A DNA stretch of 64,000 nt from Halieaceae bacterium (GTDB lineage: Bacteria > Pseudomonadota > Gammaproteobacteria > Pseudomonadales > Halieaceae). A model generated the notes under the pieces. That model was given only the letters and a program-made list of their open reading frames with translations. It ran no database searches and was not told where the DNA came from. The stretch lies in assembly GCA_902520195.1 (NCBI GenBank), contig CABYND010000008.1, positions 1-64,000 on the forward strand, in the 5' to 3' direction. Shown in pieces: positions 1 to 8,591 of this stretch (positions are counted from its first letter, which is position 1; each line of letters opens with the position of its first letter). Position numbers and translations under genes: made by a program.

Positions 1-1998
1 CTCGATGAAATCGCCCGTATCTCCAGAGAGGTTTATGGCTTTGAGCCGGGCCGCACCGCTTCGGAAGCCTTCGACTTCGAGGACGAAAAATATCTGTTGA
101 AGGCCGACTGGTACATCAATGATGCGCACCGGTTGTCGGCGACCTATATGTACAACGACTCCTTCAATTTCACGCCCTCAGACGGTGATTTGGATGAGTT
201 CGAGTTCGACAAGCACTTCTACAAGCGCGGAGCTGAGCTCACCACTTACAACCTCAATCTTTATTCTGACTGGAACGACCGTTTCTCCACCGAGATCCGC
301 TACTCATTCAGCGACGTGGACTTCCTTCAGCAAGCAGTGGCGGGCAAGGACTTCGCCGAGTTCCGAGTAGAGCTCGAAGAGGTGGATGTGTACCTCGGTC
401 AAGACGACAGCCGACAGGCGAACGCGCTGGACTGGGAAGTTGAGCAGCTGGTGATTCGCGGCACCTACACGATGGGCAACCACACCATCACAGGCGGCTT
501 CGAGCGCGAGGACCTGCAGATGTACAACCTTTTCTACCAGCACGTCGATACCGAAATTCGCTTCGACGGCATCGAGAACTTTGCTGCAGGTCAGGCGGCG
601 CGAATCTACTACGGTAATGCCATTAGTAATGACGAGCGCGACGCCGCGGTTGAGTGGGGCTATGCGGTAAATTCTGCTTACATTCAGGACGAGTGGCAGA
701 TTACCGACCGGTTGGAGCTGACCTTTGGTGTTCGCTACGACTGGTACGAGTCTAGCGACCAGCCAAACATCAACCCGGACTTTGTCGCCGACTACGGCTT
801 TGCCAACAACGCGACGCTGGATAATCTCGACCTGATTTTACCGCGCTTCGGTTTCACCTGGGACGCGACGGATGTGATCACGGTTCGCGGCGGCATCGGA
901 TTGTTCTCGGGCGGTAATCCCAACGTCTGGTATTCGAATGTGTACTCCAACACCAATACCACGGCGGTACAGACGCAGATCCGCGGTGTGGATCTGTTCG
1001 CGCAGGAGTGGGTGAACTGTGAATCCACATGCGGCCCGGGCTGGGGTGTGCCTCGCCAGCAGGCCGAGCAAGTGGCGGCCGGCGACGGAAGCAACTTCGA
1101 GATCGTCTACCTAGATCCCGATTTTGACGCGCCGACCGAGTGGAAGTACTCATTGGGTATGACCTGGGAGTTTGGCAATGGCTACGTGCTGACAGCCGAT
1201 GCACTGATCACCCGCGGAGACGATACCGCGATCTACAAACATGGCGATCTGGACTTCACGGGTGAATATAACGACATGGGTTACCCCGTTTATGATTCGG
1301 CGCGCTTGCCCACTTTTGTGCTGACCAACAGTTCCAAGGGCAATGAGTCGGAATCTCTTGCCTTCAGCTTGTTCAAGACCTTCGACAATGGTTGGGACAT
1401 TCGCCTGGGTTATGCCTGGACGGACGCGAAAGACGTGAATCCGATGACATCTTCGGTGGCGTTTTCTAACTACACCAACCGCGCCTTTTACGATCCCGAA
1501 GAAGAGGTGCTGTCGACTTCGAACTACAACATCGAGCACCGTTTTACCGGCGTGTTTAACTACACCGCCAACTGGTTCGGTGAGTACCGCACGCGGTTCT
1601 CGATATACGGTCAGGCGAGCTCGGGCGTACCTTACAGCACCACGATTGGCGGTTTTGAGGGCACGGTGTTGGCATATGGCTTCACGCCCTATCTCGACTT
1701 CCTTGAGCATGTGCTAGAAGAGCCTGGCACCCGTAATGCCAACAACGGTAGCTGGTGGCGCAAGGTCGACATGCGCATCAATCAGGAGTTCCCGGGCTTC
1801 GCGGATTCGCACCGCGGCAGCGCCTATGTGGTCATCGACAATCTCACCAACCTGATTAACGACGACTGGGGGGTGATGTACAAGGCGAACTTCCCCTACG
1901 GCGTGACCCAGGATGATATTGACGATGGCCGCGCCGAGTCGCGCATTGGCGATGCGTCCCTGTGGGAGATTCGTGTCGGGTTTAACTATAGGTTCTAA
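1..1998 (+). CDS. TonB-dependent receptor, C-terminal part (5' end outside window)
   Basis: Outer-membrane beta-barrel receptor for TonB-energised uptake of an unknown ligand. The frame is open from base 1, so the plug and N-terminus lie outside the window; about 665 residues remain. Alternating aromatic and polar strands typical of barrels run throughout, for example around LPRFGFTWDATD, and the protein ends in an aromatic residue (GFNYRF), the outer-membrane C-terminal signature. A cysteine pair in an extracellular-looking loop (WVNCESTCGPGW) may form a disulfide. The sequence resembles Oar/carboxypeptidase-regulatory-type TonB receptors of marine gammaproteobacteria, but substrate cannot be told. 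A strong terminator follows 18 bases after the stop. Confidence 0.9.
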   Translation, partial: LDEIARISREVYGFEPGRTASEAFDFEDEKYLLKADWYINDAHRLSATYMYNDSFNFTPSDGDLDEFEFDKHFYKRGAELTTYNLNLYSDWNDRFSTEIRYSFSDVDFLQQAVAGKDFAEFRVELEEVDVYLGQDDSRQANALDWEVEQLVIRGTYTMGNHTITGGFEREDLQMYNLFYQHVDTEIRFDGIENFAAGQAARIYYGNAISNDERDAAVEWGYAVNSAYIQDEWQITDRLELTFGVRYDWYESSDQPNINPDFVADYGFANNATLDNLDLILPRFGFTWDATDVITVRGGIGLFSGGNPNVWYSNVYSNTNTTAVQTQIRGVDLFAQEWVNCESTCGPGWGVPRQQAEQVAAGDGSNFEIVYLDPDFDAPTEWKYSLGMTWEFGNGYVLTADALITRGDDTAIYKHGDLDFTGEYNDMGYPVYDSARLPTFVLTNSSKGNESESLAFSLFKTFDNGWDIRLGYAWTDAKDVNPMTSSVAFSNYTNRAFYDPEEEVLSTSNYNIEHRFTGVFNYTANWFGEYRTRFSIYGQASSGVPYSTTIGGFEGTVLAYGFTPYLDFLEHVLEEPGTRNANNGSWWRKVDMRINQEFPGFADSHRGSAYVVIDNLTNLINDDWGVMYKANFPYGVTQDDIDDGRAESRIGDASLWEIRVGFNYRF

Positions 1999-2015
1999 TC
2001 CTAAAGCAGTGACGA

Positions 2016-2041
2016 AAGGCGCCCTCGGGCGCCTTTTTTTT
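2016..2041 (+). terminator. Rho-independent terminator after the TonB receptor
   Basis: A GC-rich stem (AAGGCGCC paired with GGCGCCTT, three-base loop) is followed by a run of eight T. It lies just after the receptor stop codon and points the same way. Confidence 0.9.
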
Positions 2042-2318
2042 GTGGGCAGAAATGCATGTTGGAGCGACGACCCCATGCAGTACCTTATCGCTTTGGCGGT
2101 CGCTCTTCTGTCCGGCAGGAGCTACTTGGCCGTCGCACCGAAATTGTGGTGTGTTGGTCATCAAAGAGGTGTCAAATTGGTTTCAGTCCCCTCCATGGGT
2201 GCAGTGGTGTGATAGCGGGCCAGTCAGGCACATCGCTGGGTCGGCGCAAAAAAAGCGGTGTTGTCCGAGCGTGCTTGCTCTACAGTAGCGCGCCGACTTT
2301 TCCTGATGGTGAGATTCA
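2042..2318. other. Intergenic region before the MFS gene
   Basis: No convincing gene is seen. Short open frames on both strands lack ribosome binding sites and family similarity. The stretch presumably holds the promoter of the downstream MFS gene; no clear -35/-10 pair with normal spacing was found. Confidence 0.5.
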
Positions 2319-3623
2319 ATGTTGAACTTTAGCGCCGGCGCCGTGTCCCCTTCGGGCTCACGTTGGCTGGTCTTCATGACTGTCCTCGCCGTGTACATCT
2401 GCATGATCGACCGTATCGCGATCTCCATTGCCATTATTCCGATGGCGGAAGACAACGGGTGGTCGCCGACCGTTCAGGGCGCGGTGATGTCGGCCTTTTT
2501 TCTCGGGTACGTGACCCTGCAGATCCCCGCGGGGTATCTGTCGGACCGCTTTGGCGGCAAATGGGTACTGGGCCTGGGGGTATTGTTCTGGTCATTGTTC
2601 ACCTTGCTGACGCCGGCATCTGCTGGGCTCGGCATTACGGTGCTGTTGGCGTGTCGCTTTCTGATGGGCGTTGCCGAAGCGGTTACCTGGCCGTCGATTT
2701 ACTCGCTCTACTCACGCTGGGTGCACCCTGACCGGCGCGCTTCCGCAGTGGGGCTCATGAATTCCGGTATTTCGGGTGGCAGCGTGATCGCGCTGATTTG
2801 CACGCCCTGGCTGATCAGCGTCTGGTCTTGGCAGGGTGCCTTCTATCTTTATGGCCTGCTAGGCGTTATCTGGTTTGTGGTGTGGGCGCCGCCCGCTCGG
2901 TCGCGACCGGCTGATAAAACCGATTGGGATACCCCTAACGTCGCCCCGGCCACTGCCGAGGCGGGGTCAGCTACAGATCGGAACGATGCGTCTGCGCAGA
3001 CGGTTTATCCCCGGCTGACGGTGCGCGGCATGCTGCGCTCGAGGGCAGTATGGGCCATCGCCATCGCGCATATCTGCATCAATTGGTCGTTATATCTAGT
3101 GCTCTCGTGGTTCCCGACCTTTGTCAATCGCGAGCTGGGCGCTGATCTGCAGCTTGCCGGTTTTCTGGCGCTGGCGCCCACCATCGTGTCCTTGATTATG
3201 GCGCCACTGGCGGGGCGACTATTCGATCGATTGGTTACCAAAGGGCACGACCGACTGAAAGTCAGGCGCATCATGCAAAGCCTCGCTTTCGTGGGCATCA
3301 CGGCGGCGATGATGGCCATCACCCTAACTGACTCGCTCATCCTGAGCGTCACAGTGATTACGCTTAGCAATGCCCTGACGGCGTTCTCCATTGGTGGGTT
3401 CGCCACCAATCATCTCGACATTGCGCCCAACCAGTCCGGACTGCTGATGGGGGTCACCAATACCCTGGCGGCCGTCTCCTCCAGTGCCTCTGTATTCGTC
3501 TCGGGTTGGATTCAGGACCTGTCCGGTGGCTGGGACGCCGTCTTCCTGACTGCGGCCGGTGTATCGGTCTTCGGCGCGATTATCTATGCGAGTCTTGCAG
3601 GTGTGGAGCGCGAGTTCGACTGA
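2319..3623 (+). CDS. MFS transporter, anion:cation symporter (ACS) type
   Basis: Inner-membrane secondary transporter of 434 residues with about 12 hydrophobic segments, the usual MFS length. The MFS signature between helices 2 and 3 is visible as LSDRFGGKWVL, and the following RFLMGVAEAVTWPSIYSLYSRW resembles the ACS family (phthalate, glucarate, hexuronate transporters). A polar loop near residues 195-235 separates the two six-helix halves. GGTGAG lies five bases before the ATG. It stands alone between a terminator and a 500-base gap, so context gives no substrate; an organic anion is a family-based guess. Confidence 0.85.
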   Translation: MLNFSAGAVSPSGSRWLVFMTVLAVYICMIDRIAISIAIIPMAEDNGWSPTVQGAVMSAFFLGYVTLQIPAGYLSDRFGGKWVLGLGVLFWSLFTLLTPASAGLGITVLLACRFLMGVAEAVTWPSIYSLYSRWVHPDRRASAVGLMNSGISGGSVIALICTPWLISVWSWQGAFYLYGLLGVIWFVVWAPPARSRPADKTDWDTPNVAPATAEAGSATDRNDASAQTVYPRLTVRGMLRSRAVWAIAIAHICINWSLYLVLSWFPTFVNRELGADLQLAGFLALAPTIVSLIMAPLAGRLFDRLVTKGHDRLKVRRIMQSLAFVGITAAMMAITLTDSLILSVTVITLSNALTAFSIGGFATNHLDIAPNQSGLLMGVTNTLAAVSSSASVFVSGWIQDLSGGWDAVFLTAAGVSVFGAIIYASLAGVEREFD

Positions 3624-4136
3624 TCCACTGCGGCTTCAGACCTTACACTCGCCCTATTACTATGAAACCGCGCATCCCCAACATATAACTAATAAGAATG
3701 ATACTAAGTATTTACATATCTTTAATGAAGAAAATTAGCATTTAAGGCGCTTTCAGAGCCAAGAATCTAGCCAAAATCGCTAAGATTACGCCTCGAAAAC
3801 AGGGTAAAAAACACCCTTTGTCAGGAGTAATTAAGATGATTCGGACTATTGAGCAGCTAATTAATAAATTTTATCTATTCTTTTTTCCTATTTGTGTCTC
3901 TTCAGTAATGATTTATTCGATCGAGCGGCTTGCCTGATCTATGGCGATAGCTTGTTCGCCAGCATCGGGTGGAGTTGAGATCACTCATCGATTGCGGGCG
4001 CGAACATGCGGGCCGCTGTTTGCACTGCTGAGTTGCGCCGTTATGCAGACTGTTTTTAGCTTGGGTGATATTGGTAGGCCAGTGTCCAGAACCGGGTCGG
4101 CGCGGTACAGTAGCGCTTTCAGCTGGGGCCACACTC
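3624..4136. other. AT-rich intergenic region upstream of nupC
   Basis: About 510 bases without a recognised gene. Bases 3690-3900 are much richer in A+T than their surroundings. A weak hairpin (AGGGT / ACCCT, 3801-3817) is present, followed by a small open frame with a good ribosome binding site at 3836 (listed separately). The rest of the gap probably carries the promoter of the nupC operon. Confidence 0.5.
3836..3937 (+). CDS. Possible small membrane protein (33 aa)
   Basis: Unrecognised. ATG is preceded by AGGAG at 3823-3827 with an 8-base gap, a near-ideal ribosome binding site. The 33 residues have a polar start (MIRTIEQLINK), then a hydrophobic stretch of about 18 residues rich in F, I and V, then a charged end (IERLA), which fits a single-pass small membrane protein. 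Codons are AT-rich, unlike the neighbours, and the gene sits in an AT-rich island. Chance cannot be excluded for so short a frame. Confidence 0.3.
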   Translation: MIRTIEQLINKFYLFFFPICVSSVMIYSIERLA

Positions 4137-5360
4137 ATGATCAGCCTGTTGGGCGTCATTTTCCTCCTGTCCGTCGCGGTAGGGCTGTCCTCTAATCGAT
4201 CCGCTATTCGCCTGAGAACGGTCTCTCTGGCATTTGCACTGCAAGTCACCATCGGCTTTGTCGCCTTGTTTACGGATTGGGGTATTGCCGCCCTCGGCGC
4301 CGCATCAAATTACGTCGCTGTGCTTTTGTCTTACGGCCGAACTGGCATGGAATTCATGTTTGGTGGCTTGGTGGGTTCGAGCGACTCACTAGGCTTTATT
4401 TTTGCGTTCAGCGTACTGCCCATTATCATTTTCTTTAGTTCCCTGATCGCCGTGCTTTATCACGCACGCATCATGCAGTGGATGATTCGCATCATGGGTG
4501 GTGGGCTGCGTGCCATACTTCACACTAGTCACGCGGAATCCCTATCCGCCGCCGCCAACGTGTTTGTCGGTCAGGCGGAGGCGCCACTGGTCGCACGACC
4601 TTACATCCCGGGCATGACGCGCTCTGAGCTGTTTGCGGTGATGGTCGGTGGAATGGCCTCCATTGCCGGCTCAGTCATGGCTGGTTACGTAGCGCTGGGT
4701 GTGCCATTGGAGTACCTGCTTGCCGCCAGTTTCATGGCGGCACCGGGCGGTCTGTTGATGGCCAAGCTCATTGAGCCTGAGACCGACACCCCTGCCGAGC
4801 CTCAGCAGGGGGAGCAGCTGAACGGCGAGAAATACATCAACCTCATCGATGCCGCGGCAACCGGCGCCATGAATGGATTGCAGATGGCCGCTGCCATTGG
4901 AGCGCTGCTGCTGGCGTTTGTTGCGCTGATTGCGATGGTGAACGGCATGTTGGAGACGGGCGGCGCCTGGGTCGGTATCGAGCAGCTGACACTGGAGCGG
5001 GTGTTGGGCGGGCTTCTACAGCCGCTGGCCTGGGCGCTAGGTGTCCCATGGGATGAGGCGCAGCTTGCTGGGAGCTTGATCGGACAGAAGTTTATCCTCA
5101 ACGAGTTCGTGGCCTACGTGACCTTCAGCGAGGTGGCAGCCCAGCTGTCGCCGCACTCTCAGGCAATCGTCATTTTTGCGCTCTGTGGCTTTGCCAATCT
5201 GTCATCAATCGCAATTTTGCTGGGCGGACTGGGTGCGGTGGCTCCCGAGCGCCGCGACGATATTTCCCGGTATGGCTTTCGGGCGCTGATTGCGGCCAGC
5301 CTGTCTAACTTGATGAGTGCCGCGCTGGCAGGCTTCTTCCTGACGCTGGGCGCGGCTTAA
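4137..5360 (+). CDS. nupC: Concentrative nucleoside transporter (NupC/CNT family)
   Basis: Inner-membrane symporter importing nucleosides with H+ or Na+. The 407-residue protein matches NupC length (about 400) when started at this ATG, which gives MISLLGVIFLLSV aligned to the family N-terminus; an in-frame ATG at 4065 would add 24 non-homologous residues. Family landmarks include GFIFAFSVLPIIIFFSSL, the GQAEAPL motif of the substrate site, and GGMASIAGSVMAGYV. Ten or so hydrophobic segments are seen. The stop is followed 10 bases later by a 2OG-oxygenase gene and then modABC, suggesting an operon. Nucleoside specificity is not readable from sequence. Confidence 0.9.
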   Translation: MISLLGVIFLLSVAVGLSSNRSAIRLRTVSLAFALQVTIGFVALFTDWGIAALGAASNYVAVLLSYGRTGMEFMFGGLVGSSDSLGFIFAFSVLPIIIFFSSLIAVLYHARIMQWMIRIMGGGLRAILHTSHAESLSAAANVFVGQAEAPLVARPYIPGMTRSELFAVMVGGMASIAGSVMAGYVALGVPLEYLLAASFMAAPGGLLMAKLIEPETDTPAEPQQGEQLNGEKYINLIDAAATGAMNGLQMAAAIGALLLAFVALIAMVNGMLETGGAWVGIEQLTLERVLGGLLQPLAWALGVPWDEAQLAGSLIGQKFILNEFVAYVTFSEVAAQLSPHSQAIVIFALCGFANLSSIAILLGGLGAVAPERRDDISRYGFRALIAASLSNLMSAALAGFFLTLGAA

Positions 5361-5370
5361 GGGAGTGGCG

Positions 5371-6216
5371 ATGACGGCGCCGGTGGCACTTCCTCAAATT
5401 TCCTACACTGGCCCCGGGTTTGACGCGGCGTTTATGGCGTCACTGCGTGAGTATGGTTTTGCGGCGGTCGTAGACCACCCGCTCGACGATGACCGTGTCG
5501 CCAGAATCTATGGTGAGTGGCTGGCCTTCTTTTCCAGCGGCGAAGCGTCGGGTTTCAGAATGGATCCCGTGAAGCAGGATGGCTACTTCTCGCTAGAGGA
5601 GGCGGAACACGCCAAGGGTTTTGTCGAGCGCGACTTCAAAGAATACTTCCAGTTCTATCCCTGGGGTCGTTGCCCCGAGTCGCTGCAGGCGGATCTGGCG
5701 AGCCATTTTGCTGCGGCCGTCGATCTAGGTGCAGAGTTACTCAACTGCATTGCCGGAAGTTTGCCCGAAGCCGTTACCGTGGAGCTCACAGAGCCGTTGC
5801 GAGACATGATTCACGAGAGTGAGCAGTCGATGCTGCGGGTGTTGCACTATCCTCCCGTTCCCACAGGGCGATCAGTCCTGCGGGCGGCCCCTCATGAGGA
5901 CATTAACTTACTCACCTTGTTGCCCACCGCGGACGGCCCTGGGCTCGAGCTGCAACTGCGCAGTGGCGAGTGGATTTCCGTGCCGCATTCTCCCGGCCAA
6001 TTGATCGTCAACATCGGCGATATGTTGCAGGAGGCAACCGGTGGTTATCTGCCTTCCACCTCGCACCGTGTGGCCACACCCGACTCAGAACAGCCTGCGG
6101 TCAGCCGCATGTCGCTACCGCTCTTCCTGCACCCGCGACCCGACGTCGTGCTGTCGTCACGCTACACCGCCAGGCAGTACCTGATGCAGCGACTCGACGA
6201 ATTGGGTGTCGCCTGA
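5371..6216 (+). CDS. 2-oxoglutarate/Fe(II) oxygenase, isopenicillin N synthase-like
   Basis: Cytosolic non-haem iron dioxygenase, 281 residues. The C-terminal double-stranded helix domain carries the iron triad H175-x-D177 (PHEDINLLTLL) and H232 (STSHRV), and the 2-oxoglutarate/substrate motif R246-M-S248. The N-terminal half matches the DIOX_N region of plant and fungal relatives. The ATG at 5371 has AAGGGAG five bases upstream; a GTG at 5365 would overlap that site and is less likely. It lies between nupC and modA, overlapping modA by about 10 bases. Oxidation of a nucleoside or base imported by NupC is a contextual guess only. Confidence 0.85.
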   Translation: MTAPVALPQISYTGPGFDAAFMASLREYGFAAVVDHPLDDDRVARIYGEWLAFFSSGEASGFRMDPVKQDGYFSLEEAEHAKGFVERDFKEYFQFYPWGRCPESLQADLASHFAAAVDLGAELLNCIAGSLPEAVTVELTEPLRDMIHESEQSMLRVLHYPPVPTGRSVLRAAPHEDINLLTLLPTADGPGLELQLRSGEWISVPHSPGQLIVNIGDMLQEATGGYLPSTSHRVATPDSEQPAVSRMSLPLFLHPRPDVVLSSRYTARQYLMQRLDELGVA

Positions 6217-7033
6217 CGTGAGCGGTAGCGGGTTGTTGCAGGGATTGCGCTATTCACCTCCGCTCGCGTTGCTTGGCCGGTTTATGCTGGCCAGCGTTTT
6301 GTGGAGTGGGAGCAGTGCGTTCGCGGCTGAGGCGCGCATTGCGGTCGCGGCCAACTTCCGTGACACCGCCGAGGCCATCGCAGCGCGACTAGAGGCCGAG
6401 TCACCGCACCACTACCAGGTGATCGCGGGGTCTACTGGCAAGCTGGCGAGTCAAATACTCAACGGCGCGCCTTATGATGTGTTTATGGCAGCCGATCGGC
6501 AGCGGCCGCAGCTGTTGGTGGATCGCGGATTGGCGTCGGCTACTAATCAACAGATTTATGCCGTGGGAGAGCTCGGCCTGTGGTGGCCGAGTGGCACTGG
6601 CATCCCGACCCTTAAAGCCCTTGCCACCCTCGATCCGCGATCGGTATGCATGGCCAATCCGGCGTTTGCCCCCTATGGGGAGGCCGCATGGACGATTCTT
6701 CAGAGCGCTGGACTTGGGGCCAGCTGGCTGGAAGGTGTGGTGCGCGTCGACAACGTAAATTTGGTGACTGGTTTGATTGCGCAGGGCCATGCGAGAGCGG
6801 GCTTCGTCGCGAGGTCTTCCCTGATCGCAGGTAAGCGACAGGACACGGTGGTGTCAGCTGATGAGGAGGTGCTTTGGTTTTCAGAGCAGGCGCCGGTCGA
6901 TCAGGCGATGGTGCTGCTGACCCGCGCAGAGGGGAATGTTGCTGCCCGGCATTGGGTAGAGCAGATGCAGGCCGCACCGATCCGCGCGCTCATCCAGCGC
7001 GACGGCTATCGTTTGGTGAACAGGCAAAACTGA
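6206..7033 (+). CDS. modA: Molybdate ABC transporter substrate-binding protein
   Basis: Periplasmic binding protein delivering molybdate (possibly tungstate) to ModB. The mature part starts near AEARIAVAANFRDTAEAI, the classic ModA start, followed by GSTGKLASQI and NGAPYDVFMAAD, the oxyanion-binding loops. A signal peptide is formed by two arginines and a hydrophobic stretch ending SAFAAEA. The start is uncertain: GTG at 6206 (inside the oxygenase gene), GTG at 6218 directly after its stop, or ATG at 6284, which would leave the signal peptide without positive charge. Coupled to modB by a TGATG overlap. Confidence 0.9.
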   Translation: MSPDVSGSGLLQGLRYSPPLALLGRFMLASVLWSGSSAFAAEARIAVAANFRDTAEAIAARLEAESPHHYQVIAGSTGKLASQILNGAPYDVFMAADRQRPQLLVDRGLASATNQQIYAVGELGLWWPSGTGIPTLKALATLDPRSVCMANPAFAPYGEAAWTILQSAGLGASWLEGVVRVDNVNLVTGLIAQGHARAGFVARSSLIAGKRQDTVVSADEEVLWFSEQAPVDQAMVLLTRAEGNVAARHWVEQMQAAPIRALIQRDGYRLVNRQN

Positions 7034-7710
7034 TGTCGGGCGATCTTCAGGCGGTCTGGCTAACCGCGCTGCTTGCTGCCACCACCACGCTGTTACTGGT
7101 GCCGCTGGCGTCACTGGTGGCGTGGTGGCTGGCGCGATCGACCTCCTCATCCCGCTCGATAATAGAGGCTGTGGTGGCCATGCCGCTGGTGCTGCCACCC
7201 ACGGTGCTCGGTTTTTATCTGCTGATCATGCTGAATCCCGAGTCGGCCGTCGGGAGTTTATGGGTCGAGCTGACCGGTGAGTCCCTGACATTCTCGTTCT
7301 CGGGACTGGTCATTGCCTCGATCATCTATTCCTTGCCATTCATGGTGCAGCCTTTGCAGGCGGCGTTTCGGGCCGTGCCGGAATCTGTGCTCGAAGCGGC
7401 GGCGACGTTGGGTGCGTCCCCTCGAGACCGTTGGCTGAACGTGGTGCTGCCCGTGGCAAAGCGGGGGTATCTCACCGGGTGTGTGCTGACCTTTGCCCAT
7501 ACAGTGGGTGAATTTGGCGTCGTGCTGATGATGGGAGGCAATATCCCGGGTGAGACCCGCGTGTTATCGATAGCGATCTATGAGCACGTCGAAACCCTGA
7601 ACTACGACGCCGCTCATGTGCTGGCGCTCGGCCTGCTGGGCTTCTCATTTCTGTGTCTGTGGCTGGTATACCGCTACGCCGGTCATCGCTTCGAGGTGAT
7701 CCGAGGATGA
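7033..7710 (+). CDS. modB: Molybdate ABC transporter permease
   Basis: Inner-membrane permease, 225 residues (ModB is usually about 225-230) with five to six membrane segments. The EAA loop contacting ModC reads EAAATLGASPRDRW, and the C-terminal half carries HTVGEFGVVLMMGGN, a conserved ModB/CysTW-type stretch. The ATG shares its A with the modA stop (TGATG), so translation is coupled; the ATGA at the end couples it to modC. Confidence 0.93.
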   Translation: MSGDLQAVWLTALLAATTTLLLVPLASLVAWWLARSTSSSRSIIEAVVAMPLVLPPTVLGFYLLIMLNPESAVGSLWVELTGESLTFSFSGLVIASIIYSLPFMVQPLQAAFRAVPESVLEAAATLGASPRDRWLNVVLPVAKRGYLTGCVLTFAHTVGEFGVVLMMGGNIPGETRVLSIAIYEHVETLNYDAAHVLALGLLGFSFLCLWLVYRYAGHRFEVIRG

Positions 7711-8591
7711 GCCATCAGTTGATCATTAAAGGCAGTCTCAGGCGCGCCCGCTTTACGCTGAATCTCGATTTGAATGTTGATCTGACTAAACCCTTGGGCA
7801 TCATAGGGGCGACCGGCGCCGGCAAGACAACCCTGCTGCGCGTGATCGCCGGGCTGGAGCCAGATTTTTCGGGGCAGGTCGAATTTTGTGGCGAGATCTG
7901 GCATGACGGGGATCACCCTGATCAGGTGCCGACGCACCAACGGGGCCTGGGTGTGGTTTTTCAGGATGGTCGGTTGCTACCGGGGCGCACGGTAGAGCGC
8001 AATCTTGCCTTTGCCCAGCGGCGCGCTCGCAATGCGGATGCGGCGGTGAGCTATGAAGCCCTGACGGAGGCGCTCGACTTAAATCATTTGTTGAGCGAGC
8101 CCGCAGAGGTGCTTTCTGGCGGAGAGCGGCAGCGGGTAGCACTCGCCCGCGCTCTGCTGGTGGGACCACGATTGCTTCTGCTGGATGAACCCCTTGCGGC
8201 GAATGATGCAGATCATCGACAGCAACTGATCGCGTATCTCGCTGAGTGGCTGCCCGCAGCCGGCATCCCGCTAGTCTATGTGTCTCACGCCGCCCATGAG
8301 CTGGCACAACTGACGCGACAGCTCATTGTGCTTGACCGCGGCGCTGTCTCGGCGCAGGGGGAAACACACCTCCTGCTGGCAGCACAGCGCGAAGCCATCA
8401 ATAACGCAGCTCAGGCAGTCACTGCAGTGGTGATGTCGACCGATTCGGAGCACAACACGGCCACACTCCAGCTCGACCACGATGCGGTGGGCGCAGTTGT
8501 TTCAGGGGAGCGGGTGCTGCTCCAGCGCGACCCGGAGGATTCAGGACTCGGCGCGGCGCTGCAGGTCCAGCCCGAAGAGAATCAGCACTAG
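7707..8591 (+). CDS. modC: Molybdate ABC transporter ATP-binding protein, short C-terminal domain
   Basis: Cytosolic ATPase powering ModAB. Visible motifs are Walker A GATGAGKTT (34-42), Q-loop Q86 in VVFQDGRLLPG, signature LSGGERQ (136-142), and Walker B LLLLDE (156-161). At 294 residues it is shorter than the usual ~350; only about 55 residues remain where the TOBE/MOP molybdate-sensing domain should lie, and they match it poorly, so regulation by bound molybdate may be altered. ATG overlaps the modB stop (ATGA). Its last 51 bases overlap, tail to tail, the 3' end of the EamA gene on the other strand. Confidence 0.92.
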   Translation: MSHQLIIKGSLRRARFTLNLDLNVDLTKPLGIIGATGAGKTTLLRVIAGLEPDFSGQVEFCGEIWHDGDHPDQVPTHQRGLGVVFQDGRLLPGRTVERNLAFAQRRARNADAAVSYEALTEALDLNHLLSEPAEVLSGGERQRVALARALLVGPRLLLLDEPLAANDADHRQQLIAYLAEWLPAAGIPLVYVSHAAHELAQLTRQLIVLDRGAVSAQGETHLLLAAQREAINNAAQAVTAVVMSTDSEHNTATLQLDHDAVGAVVSGERVLLQRDPEDSGLGAALQVQPEENQH

